Below are positions 50,101 through 57,270 of a stretch of 64,000 bases of DNA, piece by piece. Below the pieces are notes generated by a model. It saw only the letters and a program-made list of their open reading frames with translations. It did not search any database and was not told where the DNA came from. Every line of letters starts with the position of its first letter. The stretch's first letter is position 1. The DNA is from Tetracentron sinense. Lineage: Eukaryota > Streptophyta > Magnoliopsida > Trochodendrales > Trochodendraceae. The position numbers and the translations under genes were made by a program. Where the stretch lies: contig CM026556.1 in NCBI GenBank assembly GCA_015143295.1, forward strand, positions 15,066,547 to 15,130,546, read 5' to 3'.

Positions 50101-51748
50101 GACCCACAAAATATGACGCAAAATTAGTGTGATGTTCGAGTTTAAGTTTAAAATAATAATAAAAATACTTTTTTGTGACTCGACTTAGTCTGGCGAGTCG
50201 AAAAACTTGACTCGACTTGATTGAGTCACCCAAGTAACTCAGCAAATCCAGTTTTGAGGCGAATCGACTCAAAATTCAGTCGAGTCGAGCAACTCGGCCG
50301 AGTTATTCAGGTGACTCGCTGAGTTTTCGAACTATGGTTTCAACACCTTTGACAAATGAGGCTTGGGTGAAAAACCCAGCAAGATTCTTACCCACCCAAG
50401 AAAATCTAGGCACTCTCTTTTACTTATTCTAGAAATTATGAACAACAACATCTCTTAATGCAAGTGATATGTAATGTAATACCACCTGTATACAAGCCAT
50501 CGGATATGAATAATGGTCATATGCCGTCCTATCAGATTCATAATATCATTGTACCTATAATCAATAACTTTAATTAAGGTGGTAATATATTTAGATACCA
50601 TCCCGAGTCATGGCAGCACTGCTTGCACATTGGCAAGACTGCTTTGGTAGTGTATCCCCTGCTTTGGGGGGAAGTACCGGGTTCCATTCCCGAGAGGGTG
50701 GGAGTTTGTATATACTCTCCACCTGCCCGCCCACTAACTGATCAGATACTAACACCTAACCGGCATTGCGGCCTAAACGTATATCTCGAACCAAAAAAAA
50801 AAAAGGGTGTGGCACGTCGTCCCTTTCTTTTTTTGGTGCTCCTTCTGTATGGGAAGAGCAAAAGGAGGGGCTGCATCCCAAATGGAGAGATTTTTGCAAA
50901 GTAGGCAGATAATAGGCCATAGTGCCAATTTGGCTTCCCACATACACAACTGTATCAGCCAATTTTTTTTATGAAATCTTGAAGACGCTCAATTACTATT
51001 GTTCTATCCCCTATGATATACAGTTTTCATACTGGGACAAACTTACTTATTCTGTTGATTAATTCAATGACAGGTTGATGTGGGTAAGAGGCCAGTGACT
51101 GGCCTCCGACTGTATTTGGAAGGGAGAAAAAGCAACCGCTTAGCAATCCACTTGCAGCACCTCTCCTCTCTCCCAAAAATCTTCCAACTCTACGATGACC
51201 CAAATGGAAACTTTGCCCGTGAATCCTATGATCACAAATACTATGAGAAAGTTCAGTGGAAGATCTGCTCTCATGTCTGCACCGCCCCTGTTGAGTCTGA
51301 TGAGGATCTCTCCATCGTCACGGGTGCCCAGTTTGAGGTTGGAGAATATGGCCTGAAGAAAATTCTCTTCCTACGCCTCAAGTTCTCAACAGTTTCAGGT
51401 GCCATGGTGTCCAAGATGCCGGAGTGGGATGGATCCCCCAGCTTGGCCCAGAAATCTGGAATCATCTCGACTCTAATCAGCCATCCCTTCTCGATGGTTC
51501 AGAAACCACCCCCACAGCCTGCAGATGTGAACATCAATTCTGCTGTGTACCCAGGGGGCCCTCCATTGCCTGTCCAGGCAAAGCTTCTCAAGTTTGTTGA
51601 CACAACGGAGATGACAAGAGGACCACAGAACACACCTGGTTATTGGGTGGTCTCTGGGGCAAGGCTTCTCGTCGAGAGGGGCAAGGTCACTCTCCGTGTC
51701 AAGTATTCCCTATTGACTGTGATGTTACCTGAGGATGAGGTACCATAG
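16939..51748 (+). CDS. MACPF-domain protein, CAD1/NSL1 class (exons 2-7; exon 1 outside window)
   Basis: Six exons (16939-17177, 20291-20492, 27652-27720, 27822-28005, 45939-46105, 51074-51748) with GT/AG borders keep one frame of 511 codons plus stop. The product resembles plant membrane-attack-complex/perforin proteins of the CAD1 and NSL1 type, closest in memory to At4g24290. In Arabidopsis CAD1 and NSL1 restrain salicylate-dependent cell death and immunity. The signature [YF]-G-T-H-x(6)-G-G is in exon 3. The C-terminal exon matches the plant-specific tail ([37 protein letters not shown]). Family members have about 600 residues, so some 95 N-terminal residues, normally exon 1, must lie left of the window. 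No internal stops are seen, so the gene looks functional despite introns of 3.1, 7.2, 0.1, 17.9 and 5.0 kb filled with transposons. Confidence 0.93.
17178..20290 (+). other. Intron 2 (3.1 kb)
   Basis: GTGAGA to TTGATTCTAG. It holds the Helitron at 18558-19985. The rest (17178-18557 and 19986-20290) shows no gene or recognisable element. Confidence 0.85.
18558..19985 (-). mobile_element. Non-autonomous Helitron
   Basis: Read on the minus strand it starts TCTATTACCTAATACTAAAT and ends with a hairpin CCCGTGC-ATC-GCACGGG (18569-18585), seven bases, then CTAG. The flanking host bases are A and T with no target duplication, as expected for Helitrons. The interior lacks Rep/helicase. A second copy of the 5'-like TCTATTACC sequence sits at about 19494-19525, suggesting a nested or rearranged copy. 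A CTCAGCCTTGGCCGCCACC region near 19030 could be captured host sequence, but I do not recognise it. Confidence 0.75.
20291..20492 (+). CDS. MACPF gene exon 3 (signature motif)
   Basis: This completes the Arg codon from exon 2 and reads [19 protein letters not shown], the MACPF signature, then [20 protein letters not shown] and ends KKDK before GTTTGTAG. The Gly-Gly hinge that lets the perforin helices unfold into the membrane is present. Confidence 0.93.
20674..21385. repeat. Tandem duplication of about 360 bp in intron 3
   Basis: Copies 20674-21036 and 21037-21385 share phrases such as CTTCCAACATGTGGA and CATCATTGTTAGTATAACAT at high identity. The second copy lacks about 15 bp (TTTATCCCATGGATG). 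It is likely a local duplication of intron sequence. Confidence 0.85.
21386..23120. other. Intron sequence without recognisable features
   Basis: No conserved coding frame, terminal repeats or tandem array was seen. Confidence 0.5.
23122..23832 (+). mobile_element. LTR fragment with primer site between direct repeats
   Basis: A segment of about 85 bp containing GGACAGTCCAGGTTTGATC occurs at 23122-23226 and again at 23741-23832. Between them lies sequence ending in TGGTATCAGAGCC (about 23648-23660), the initiator-tRNA primer site of plant LTR elements, bracketed by (AT)n tracts at 23270 and 23695. This looks like a 5' LTR plus primer site of an otherwise lost retroelement. Borders are uncertain. 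Confidence 0.45.
24038..24260. repeat. Direct duplication of about 100 bp
   Basis: The phrase ATCG(G/T)CTAAAGGTTAGGACTG and the following 70 bp occur at about 24038-24145 and 24161-24250. Confidence 0.75.
24450..25017. mobile_element. hAT-3, short hAT-type MITE
   Basis: Inverted ends AGGGGCGGAGCCAGGA (left) and AGGGGCAGAGCCAGGA (right, reverse strand), flanked by a perfect 8-bp duplication CTGGAGTC (24442-24449 and 25018-25025). The 568-bp interior is AT-rich and non-coding. A secondary inverted motif (TAAGATTTA/TAAATCTTA around 24648-24720) may mark an even smaller nested insertion. Confidence 0.88.
25780..27480 (-). pseudogene. Possible very decayed gypsy gag-protease
   Basis: Minus-strand translations through stops near 26170-26390 suggest a protease-like run ([14 protein letters not shown], then a GLVSRAW-like segment). 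Near 27240-27330 a run resembling the gag region before the zinc knuckle appears. The similarity is weak and assembled across several frames. Plain intron sequence is the alternative. Confidence 0.25.
26505..26650 (+). mobile_element. SINE-like tRNA-derived element
   Basis: The stretch has a plausible box A (GTGCAGTTGCCTAGCA), a degenerate box B (GTCGTGTGTTTAACTCCC, compare GGTTCGANTCC), a GC-rich body and an A-rich tail at 26638-26650. No target duplication was found. Confidence 0.45.
27652..27720 (+). CDS. MACPF gene exon 4
   Basis: A 69-nt exon in phase 0: acceptor TTTTTGTTCAG, donor GTAATT. It encodes [20 protein letters not shown] and ends LKE. It corresponds to the linker with RLRFADTSS in relatives. 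Confidence 0.9.
27822..28005 (+). CDS. MACPF gene exon 5
   Basis: Acceptor TTAATTGCAG, donor GTAAGC after one base of a Tyr codon. It encodes [20 protein letters not shown] and then [19 protein letters not shown], the strongly conserved middle of plant MACPF proteins (I/F-C-x-[12 protein letters not shown]). Confidence 0.93.
29598..30360 (+). pseudogene. Copia G gag
   Basis: Frames 29598-29730 ([20 protein letters not shown]) and 29754-30206 ([20 protein letters not shown], then LWEEL and [20 protein letters not shown]) match UBN2-type Copia gag. A broken zinc knuckle (KCEHYGC) lies at 30300-30360. A stop and a frameshift divide the pieces. Confidence 0.85.
30610..30960 (+). pseudogene. Copia G protease
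   Basis: [13 protein letters not shown], the Copia aspartic protease active site with the catalytic Asp intact, starts near 30615 and is followed by [16 protein letters not shown]. Nearby stops break the polyprotein. Confidence 0.8.
31000..31690 (+). pseudogene. Copia G integrase
   Basis: [12 protein letters not shown] (HHCC finger), [13 protein letters not shown] (first catalytic Asp region) and a LRSANGGEY segment (where intact integrases have LRSDNGGEY, so the second Asp is lost) appear in successive frames. The domain is clearly dead. Confidence 0.82.
32070..32640 (+). pseudogene. LINE H, L1-type reverse transcriptase fragment
   Basis: The + strand encodes [20 protein letters not shown] (compare the F-A-D-D-T box of plant L1 RT), then a [11 protein letters not shown] stretch and, through frameshifts, GGMPLG-type and FLWNE motifs. 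It is an internal LINE fragment without a visible poly-A tail. It probably arose by truncation at both ends. Confidence 0.72.
32665..33005 (-). repeat. LTR-like repeat D, copy 1, part 1
   Basis: This matches 47208-47460 (shared ATTCGAGGCCAC, CTGCGAGGGT and a TTCCACAAG segment). Continuation at 35361-35956 and 44231-44537 shows that LINE I and gypsy B were inserted into it. Confidence 0.7.
33006..35360 (-). mobile_element. LINE I, 5'-truncated L1-type element
   Basis: A poly-T run at 33006-33015 is the minus-strand poly-A tail. Upstream on the minus strand are a zinc-binding RT-associated tail ([20 protein letters not shown], 33154-33357), its zf-RVT part (33411-33659), late RT ([18 protein letters not shown], 34448-34681) and early RT ([20 protein letters not shown], 35005-35226, ending [12 protein letters not shown]). 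Stops and frameshifts break it. The endonuclease half is absent, typical of truncated target-primed insertions. Confidence 0.85.
35361..35956 (-). repeat. Repeat D, copy 1, part 2
   Basis: This matches 47490-48400 in order: G-rich CAG/GTTACAGCAG region, ATCTAGGGTTTG, TCCCATGGCATCAC, AATTTACAGCAGGAAA. It lies between LINE I and gypsy B. Confidence 0.72.
36252..36372 (-). pseudogene. Acidic micro-ORF counterpart in the gypsy B LTR
   Basis: The frame reads STG..., [19 protein letters not shown] and ends near YPYK. It aligns with the micro-ORFs at 5968-6108 and 62119-62238, but TTG replaces the ATG. In the 5' LTR (about 42665-42740) six codons of the acidic core are deleted in frame and the hairpin is gone. 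Confidence 0.4.
36385..36405 (-). promoter_or_regulatory. Conserved LTR hairpin, gypsy B copy 1
   Basis: The minus strand is CCGAGTGTT-TCC-AATGCTCAG: a 9-bp stem with one mismatch and two G-U pairs in RNA. It lies 428 nt from the LTR 3' end and 11 nt before the TTG that replaces the ATG. Confidence 0.6.
36729..36749 (-). promoter_or_regulatory. Conserved LTR hairpin, gypsy B copy 2
   Basis: The minus strand is CTGAGTGTT-TCC-AATGCTCAG: nine pairs, two of them G-U. It comes from the internal LTR duplication; the acidic core was not duplicated with it. Confidence 0.6.
37965..38110. repeat. GTTCGAACG palindrome array in the gypsy B 3' LTR
   Basis: About nine matches to (C)CGTTCGAAC(G) or its variants, such as GTCCGAACG, TGTTCGAATGG and GTTCAAATG. 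It starts about 190 bp after the LTR start in LTR orientation. The matching array in the 5' LTR is at 43905-44070. Confidence 0.8.
38445..38690 (-). pseudogene. Gypsy B integrase C-terminus / chromodomain-like tail
   Basis: [20 protein letters not shown] and [18 protein letters not shown], then [16 protein letters not shown]: the hallmark C-terminal region of Tekay/Del chromoviruses, where the chromodomain targets integration to marked chromatin. The last residues are lost in a frameshift, next to a 42-bp tandem duplication (38358-38440). Confidence 0.85.
39056..39693 (-). pseudogene. Gypsy B integrase
   Basis: An HHCC-type N-terminal part (39403-39693: [20 protein letters not shown]) is followed by the catalytic core (39056-39415: [55 protein letters not shown]). 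The two Asp and the Glu are visible. One frameshift near 39410 separates the two parts. Confidence 0.9.
40038..40565 (-). pseudogene. Gypsy B RT thumb and RNase H
   Basis: A 175-codon open frame: [84 protein letters not shown] and [12 protein letters not shown]. The RNase H Asp in the usual Y-x-D-A-S motif is present as YNDAL. It continues from the RT palm at 40571-40783 across a stop. Confidence 0.9.
40571..41035 (-). pseudogene. Gypsy B reverse transcriptase (N-terminally deleted)
   Basis: The palm frame 40571-40783 shows [20 protein letters not shown] and [14 protein letters not shown] with an intact VDD catalytic pair. Upstream, through frameshifts to about 41030, come [20 protein letters not shown] and [12 protein letters not shown]. 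The first RT motifs and the protease are missing because the gag zinc knuckle lies only about 20 bases away. Confidence 0.87.
41040..42114 (-). pseudogene. Gypsy B gag
   Basis: It begins [17 protein letters not shown] at 42114 and contains a capsid segment ([19 protein letters not shown], 41580-41789). It ends in a CCHC-like zinc region ([14 protein letters not shown] and then [15 protein letters not shown], 41040-41190). Stops and frameshifts break it. It resembles the gag of gypsy C (GEAEHWWTT) but is clearly distinct. Confidence 0.85.
42343..42356 (-). other. Primer-binding site of gypsy B
   Basis: The minus strand has TGGTATCAGAGCAAA directly next to the shortened 5' LTR. It is complementary to initiator tRNA-Met. 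Confidence 0.85.
42356..44230 (-). repeat. 5' LTR of gypsy B
   Basis: This is the partner of 35957-38300, about 470 bp shorter because it lacks the internal duplication, the hairpin and the terminal dozen bases. It carries the GTTCGAACG array at 43905-44070. It ends CTCTACA at 44230, followed by repeat D. Confidence 0.88.
44231..44537 (-). repeat. Repeat D, copy 1, part 3
   Basis: This matches 48390-48709, ending in GATGTCCGCATCA. Read on the minus strand, that end begins TGATGCGGACATCC, which looks like an LTR start. Confidence 0.72.
44475..44795. repeat. 160-bp tandem duplication
   Basis: Two copies (about 44475-44634 and 44635-44795) spanning the end of repeat D and its flank, with shared CTACGGTTCCAACCGTA palindromic sequence. 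Confidence 0.88.
44800..45938. other. Intron 5 tail without recognisable features
   Basis: No element or gene identified. The pyrimidine-rich approach to exon 6 ends TTTGGCTTCTGGTTGCAG. Confidence 0.5.
45939..46105 (+). CDS. MACPF gene exon 6
   Basis: This exon completes the Tyr codon and reads [20 protein letters not shown], then [20 protein letters not shown] and ends NTTP before GTAATG. The block is strongly conserved among plant MACPF proteins. Confidence 0.93.
46283..47000. repeat. Local imperfect tandem repeats
   Basis: About 130-bp copies at 46283-46411 and 46412-46540 share CATCCTAGTGCTGATTTGG. About 115-bp repeats at 46650, 46750 and 46915 share TTGAATGATCTAGATTGATT variants. Confidence 0.65.
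47208..48709 (-). repeat. LTR-like repeat D, copy 2
   Basis: A 1.5-kb uninterrupted relative of the split copy in intron 5. On the minus strand it begins TGATGCGGATATCC and ends near CTCAGCACA. Both flanks contain CTAA, which may be a short target duplication. It includes a tandem duplication of about 190 bp (47705-47870 and 47895-48060) rich in GGCAGCA. There is no coding capacity. It behaves like a solo LTR of an unidentified family. Confidence 0.6.
48996..49689. mobile_element. hAT-4, short hAT-type MITE
   Basis: Ends TAGGGC(T/G)G(T/C)ATT are inverted, with a perfect 8-bp duplication ATCTTTGA (48988-48995 and 49690-49697). Both halves are packed with GAGCTTG/CAAGCTC words, more than fifteen in 700 bp. 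The AT-rich centre is non-coding. Confidence 0.88.
49909..50336. mobile_element. hAT-5, short hAT-type MITE
   Basis: It begins CATGGTTCACAAACTCG and ends CGAACTATG, flanked by the 8-bp duplication GTTTCAAC (49901-49908 and 50337-50344). ACTCG/CGAGT words recur more than fifteen times near both ends. The terminal CATGGTT matches hAT-1. Confidence 0.85.
50595..50810 (+). mobile_element. SINE-like tRNA-derived element
   Basis: A box-A-like TGGCAGCACTGC and a good box B (GGGTTCCATTCCCG at about 50670-50684) are followed by a non-tRNA body and an A12 tail near 50793-50804. No target duplication was seen. It could be a composite SINE. Confidence 0.6.
51074..51748 (+). CDS. MACPF gene exon 7 (C-terminal, stop at 51746-51748)
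   Basis: The largest exon, 224 codons plus TAG. It begins [20 protein letters not shown] (the family's V-G-[KR]-[KR]-P-[VI]-T-G-[LM]-R-L motif) and includes [87 protein letters not shown] and a terminal [16 protein letters not shown]. This is the plant-specific C-terminal half. Base composition is clearly more GC-rich than the surrounding introns. Confidence 0.95.
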   Translation, partial: VDVGKRPVTGLRLYLEGRKSNRLAIHLQHLSSLPKIFQLYDDPNGNFARESYDHKYYEKVQWKICSHVCTAPVESDEDLSIVTGAQFEVGEYGLKKILFLRLKFSTVSGAMVSKMPEWDGSPSLAQKSGIISTLISHPFSMVQKPPPQPADVNINSAVYPGGPPLPVQAKLLKFVDTTEMTRGPQNTPGYWVVSGARLLVERGKVTLRVKYSLLTVMLPEDEVP

Positions 51749-52254
51749 TAGGCTGGCAAACTCATGAAGTATAGCGCCTGGAAAAGAAAAATGAACAAGA
51801 AAATAGGAAGAAATCAAATATAACACTGATAGAAAGAGCTTTTAGATTGGAAAGTGATTTGGAGTGTTGGAATATTGTTGAAATGGTTGTATTGTATTTT
51901 TTTATTTTCGGTTTTTCTTCTATGTTTTAGTCTGTACTCAAGTAGATCATTCACATTGCTGTGTATAATTTGAGTGATTAGGTATTTTTCATATCCTCTA
52001 TTCCGAAGTACGATAGTTCATAAGTTCTCTTTTGCGATTTGGTGCATTCGCCCAGCGGAGTGATCCATCAAGATCTGTAAGAGGGGAAGCTGGCCTCCCT
52101 TCCTCTGCAATATGTATTGCACAAACCAAAGTGATCCATCCTCAAAGGAGAGATAGGCTGCTTAGTTTATCCTAATTACCAGGTACATAGATCTTTCTCA
52201 TGATCATGATCTCTCTGTACTTTTTTTTCTTTTTTTGGATTGTCCAATACAATT
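51749..52254 (+). other. 3' UTR / downstream of the MACPF gene
   Basis: T-rich sequence with TTGTATTTTTTTATTTT near 51891-51906 and several TGTA words that could direct 3' end formation. No canonical AATAAA is seen. Gypsy C begins at 52255. Confidence 0.5.
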
Positions 52255-55200
52255 TGTAACGACCTGGAATTTTTAAATAATAAAATGATGCGTTTATTGG
52301 TCAAGAGGGTTAAATACTTTAGCGTTTGTTAAATTAATAAAAAGTGGAATTTGCTCGGGATTGGAGTGCACCGAGAAAATTTTAATATCTTTTCTCGAAA
52401 ATCGTACACAGTGTGCCGGTCGACTGTCGGGACACACCCTATCGTCACGGTTCCGTCAAGTATCATTTCGCGGGACCGCGGGGTCATTATGTATGATAAA
52501 ATTGAGAAAAATGAGAAATTTTCAGATTTCCATAAATTAAGTGAGGCCCTATATCTGTTGGAAATCCTAACAGAAATACGAACAGAGAATGTCACCGCGT
52601 GCCGATTGGTTGTAAGAATCATCGTCTGTCATCGTGGCCGTTGGTTTGTTCGTATATGAAAATACCGCGTGTTTTGTATCCAAAACTGGGAAAAGTAGTG
52701 CGTTTTGTAGTTTTCTTTCGGATTTACTTTTTATTGTTAAAACTCATCATTTTCCCCTGAACTTCGTACAGTAGGTGTCGGACTGTTCCTAGTTCGGTCA
52801 CCTATCGTTTCGGTTTTTTCGCGTATCGATTTGCGAGACCACGGGGGTCTTAAATGTAAGAAAATCGAGAAAACCAGGAAATTCTAGATTTTCCAGAATT
52901 CAGTTGGGACTCCAAAATTGTTGAGAATTCTAATAGAAATCCGTGCGGCTGGTACCACAGCGTGCAGGTCGGCCGTGATGATGACCATTTGTCGTTTCGG
53001 CAGTTAATCATCTCAAATGAAGAAATGACATCATGTTTTGTGTCTAAAATCAGGAAATTAGTGAGTTTTACAATTTTCTTCCGGACTAAAGTGAAGATGT
53101 CAAAACTCAGTATTTTTCCCTGAAATTTTTATAGCAGGTGTCGGACTACCCATGGTCGGTCACCTGAAATTTCATTGGAATCGGACATCGTTTAGTATGG
53201 TTACGTGGGCCATTTCCGTGAAAAATCGGAATCCGGTCAAACCTTGGTCAAACCAAGTCAAACAGTCAAAGTCAAATGCCACACCAAAGCGTTGTAATGA
53301 CCATTGCGCACGATTTTAACCCATGATCATATATAAGGCTAATGCCTTAAGTCATTTCTCATTCGAACACAGTAGCCACCGAGAGTTTTAGAGAGAGATT
53401 CTAGAGAGAGAGAGAGAGAAAGGAGAAGAGAGAAAGTGAGGCGTGCTTTTCATGCGTGCTATCTTGGGTTCTTCGACGTCGTGATCGAATTGGCAGCGAC
53501 GGATCGTCCGTGCGGACCCCTGAAACGCTAGAAAAAGGTAAAATCCCTCTCTATCTCTTCTCTTTTCCCTTATTTATGCTATATTTTTATGTGGAATGAT
53601 GTATTTAATTAATGACATGAATGGAAAAGGGTCTGAAACCCCGTGAATGTGTTATGCGAAGGTAATGTGCGTGGAAAATGAGTAGACGGGTGTAGCCCTC
53701 GGTCTTAGGTCTCAAAACCCCCGGATTTAGACTCACTATGTAATGTGGAATGACGTATTTAATTTATGGCATGAATGGAAAAGGGCATGAGACCCCGTGA
53801 ATGTGTTATAGGAAGGTGGATGTGCGTGGAAAATGAGTAGAGGGGTACAGCCCTCGATCTCGGGTCTTAAAACCCCAGATTTATACTCATTGCCTAAATG
53901 GCGTGGATGGAAAAAGGGTTGGAGATCCATATGTGATGTTGTGATTTTATGTGCACCTTCGGGGAGCACAGATGGGTCCCGAGTAAATTGTATCGTCACC
54001 CTGGGGTGTCGAAAAATTGTTTTGCAGGTCGTATAGGGTTATGGACACATCCATTAGCCTAAAAACGTTCCCTAACGGGACGGTGTGTTACCGAATTTGG
54101 CTTACGGGCGCGAGGCCCAACTGTTTCAGTTAGTCAAGCAAGGCTTGAATTAACTGGGGTTACTCGGTGGTAAGAAAACCTAACTAGGGTTAAGGTGTAA
54201 TCCTCCGTGACTAATAGTCGGGAGTGGGTAGATTATTATCCAGAGATCTTCTTTGACTAAGTCAGGAGTGGTGATGTCATATAGTCTTCCATGACTGATA
54301 GTCGGGAGTAGGTCGATTTGATATTCATAGATCCTCTTTGACTAGGTCTGGAGCGGTGGGTTATGTTAATCCTCCGTGACTGATAGTCGGGAGTGGGTGG
54401 AATAATATCTATAGATCCTCTTTGGCGAGGTACGTGATTGATCGTCGGGAGTGGGTGGAATAATGTCCATGGATCCTCTTTGGCGAGGTACGTGACTGAT
54501 TGTCGGGAGTGGGTGAAGTGTTATCCATAGATCCTCTTTGGATAGGTCTAGAGTGGTGGTGTTATGTAATCCTCTGTGACTAATAGTCGGGAGTGAGTGG
54601 ATTTGATATCCATAGATCCTCTTTGGCTTGGTCTGGAGTGATAGGTTATGTTAATCCTCTGTGACTGATAGTCGGGAGTGGGTAGAATAATATCCATAAA
54701 TCCTCTTCGGTGAGGTACGTGGCTGATCGTCGAGAGTGGGTGAAATAATGTTCATGGATTCTCTGTGGCGAGGTACGTGATTGATCGTCGGGAGTGGGTG
54801 GAGTGTTATCCATAGATCCTCTTTGGCTAGGTCTGAAGTGGTGGTGTTATGTAATCCTCTGTGACTGATAGTAGGGAGTGGGTGAGTTTGATATCCATAG
54901 ATCTTCTTTGGCTAGGTCTAGAGCGGTGGGTTATGTTAATCCTCCGTGACTGATAGTCGGGAGTGGGTGGAATAATATCCATAGATCCTCATTGGCGAGG
55001 TACGTTACGGATCGTTGGGAGTGGGTGGAATAATGTCCATGGATCCTCTTTGGTGAGGTACGTGACTGATCATCGGGAGTGGGTAGAGTGTTATCTATAG
55101 ATCCTCTTTGGCTAGGTCTGGAGTGATGAGTTATGTTAGTCCTCCGTGACTGATTGTCGGGAGTGAGTGGATTTGATGTCCATAGATCCTCTTTGACTAG

Positions 55201-55974
55201 GTCAGGGAAAGCGATGGTTGTACAATTTGAAAGAGATGTCGTGAGGACAAGGTTCTCACTGTGGCCGAGTCAGATAGTTGTTTGATCTTGTATTAAGTCT
55301 AAAGGCTCAAGGTATGATTTGAATGGGCATGAGCCCGATCGATTGATAGCTGAGTCTATAAACTCAGGGATAGAAGTTGTATGCGGATGAAAGCTTGTTC
55401 GATCGAGTCTGTTGACTCAAGAATAGAGAGTGAGCGGTTATCTGGAATCGGTAACCTGGTGTTGTGAACATAGTTGATATTGGATGAATTTGACAAAGGA
55501 AAAAATATTTGGAGGTTAGGAACCTCGGTTAAAGTGAAATAACTCTAGGTGACCTCGGGTCATGATTTACGATATTATTTACTATTGTAATATAAAAATT
55601 GAGCAGTATTCTTATATCATTCTAATGTGTATTACTAGGTGGAAAATAGCCTAGATGGATTGTGCATTTTGCTGGGCTTTATGGCCCAGTCCTCTCATTT
55701 GATGTTTCAGATTCTGAAGCGGGTAACTTGATAGAGTCTGGAAAGTGTTCCAGCGCAGTTGCAGCATTAAAAGTAAAGGCTATTGTAGTCAGTGAGGTAA
55801 TGTATTTGCTTATGATGAGTTATTATGATGACCAGTTGTTATTGCTTATGTAAGCTCATAAGAAAAGTTAAAAAATTCTCGTATTTTCGCCAGTAAAGTC
55901 TTCTGCATGCGTGGTTATGACGAATGAGCATGCGTCTTAGAACGTGTTTCCTTAGGCGCGGGTTCGGGGCGTCA
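52255..55974 (+). repeat. 5' LTR of gypsy C
   Basis: It begins TGTAACGACC and ends GGGCGTCA, followed by CAGT and the primer site. It contains roughly 330-bp internal repeats (52370-53200), a (GA)n stretch (53385-53440) that may mark the transcript start, a duplication of about 165 bp (53590-53920) and a long tandem array (54190-55205). Confidence 0.9.
54190..55205. repeat. Tandem array in the gypsy C LTR
   Basis: About a dozen units of two alternating kinds, all built on ATCCTCTTTGGC(T/G)AGGT and GTGACTGAT(A/C)GTCGGGAGTG. Unit length is about 60 or 85-95 bp. The 3' LTR keeps fewer units (59482-59770 and 62534-62960), which explains much of the LTR length difference. Confidence 0.85.
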
Positions 55975-55977
55975 CAG

Positions 55978-55990
55978 TTGGTATCAGAGC
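55978..55990 (+). other. Primer-binding site of gypsy C
   Basis: TGGTATCAGAGCT four bases after the 5' LTR, complementary to initiator tRNA-Met. Confidence 0.85.
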
Positions 55991-56257
55991 TAAAAGAAAT
56001 AACCATCATAACAAATCGTAATCGATACACTCTTAGTTTTGAATCAAACAACAATTTGAAACCTTGGGTATATGATAGGAGTGAACGCTAGAGAGATAGA
56101 TCATCTCCAGGAGAGTGTAAGAAATAGTTTAACTAGACTAGAAGAGGATTAAGGATAGATGAGTGATATATTTTGGATGATCTTTTGATGAAATCGATTT
56201 TTGGATATCCCTATTACGAAATAGTAAAGCGTTGTTGTTTTCGTGATAGGAAGAACG

Positions 56258-57270
56258 ATGCCGCCCCGACGAGCACTTGAGGGTACATTGGGTTGAGCCT
56301 ATGAGGCTATTGCTACCTTGGCTAATCTGATACAACAACAACAGACTCAAAATATGAGTGGAAATGGTAACCGTATTCCCATCGCTACCATTCCAGAAAA
56401 TGAGAATGTGACCCGACTAGAAAAGTTCAAGAGGTTGGGACCATCAGTCTGTACGGGTACTATTGATCTGTTAAAAGCAGAGAATTGAATCAGGGGCTTA
56501 GAGAAGATATTTCGGGCTATGTCTTGTCCGGAGGACACAAAGTCAGAGTTCGCCATTTTCATGCTCGAGGGAGAGGCAGAACATTGGTGGACTACAGTTG
56601 AGAAAACAGTCCCAAATGATCAAAAGATCGTGAGTTGGGCAAAGTTCATAGAGTTGTTCTACGAACGATATTTCTCCGCGTCCATGAAGAAAAGAAGGAA
56701 ATGAAATTTCTACAATTAACTTAGGGAAACATGACGATCAGTGAGTACGAACAACGATTTAACCAACTCTCCAGGTTTGTGGCCAAGTTTGTAGAGGACG
56801 AGATATGGAGGGTCGAAAAGTTTGAGGAGGGGTTACGGCCTGCTATTAAAGGGAATTTAGCGGCTCAAAGGTTTACATCATTCTCTGAACTTCTCGATAA
56901 AGCACTCAGGGTAAAGATAGTACACGATGAAATGGCCACAACAAGCACTGGCAAGGGAAAAGGGCCAATAGAGAAGTTGGGGGAAAAGAGCGAAGAAAGA
57001 AATAGTGACAACAAGAGGAAGTTTGGGGATTTCAATAAAAGTAATACTTCGGAGGAAGTTAAGCAGCAGAGTTGTGAGCCTTGTGGTCGGTCTCATCGGA
57101 CTGAAAACTGTAAGGCCAGAGTTTGCTACCAGTGTGGCAAGCCAGGTCATATCAAGAGACACTGCCCATCTCTTAGGCAAAATTCGGATAATGGAGGAAA
57201 GGGTCGTGTCTTCGCTATGACACAAGAAGAAGTCCAACCTAGCAATGACATCGTCGAAGGAGCACTTTAG
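56258..57270 (+). pseudogene. Gypsy C gag (broken)
   Basis: The frame starts MPPRRALEGT at 56258 and includes IFRAMSCPEDTKSEFAIFML and GEAEHWWTTVEKT (retrotrans-gag capsid). After stops and a frameshift near 56704 it continues YEQRFNQLSRFVAKFVEDEI and EKFEEGLRPAIKGNLAAQRF. It ends with a basic linker and a perfect CCHC knuckle, CYQCGKPGHIKRHC (about 57124-57165). The last 179 codons are uninterrupted. Gag would package RNA. No pol follows the stop at 57270. Confidence 0.9.

Larger units (their letters stand above)
46106..51073 (+). other. Intron 6 (5.0 kb)
   Basis: GTAATG to TCAATGACAG. It holds tandem repeats near 46283-47000, repeat D copy 2, hAT-4, hAT-5 and a SINE-like unit. Confidence 0.88.

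Noticed and set aside
50623..50904. Possible tRNA gene or protein frame around 50.6-50.9 kb
   Set aside because: There is a box B but no cloverleaf, and an A tail follows, so I called it SINE-like. The reading frame is incidental.
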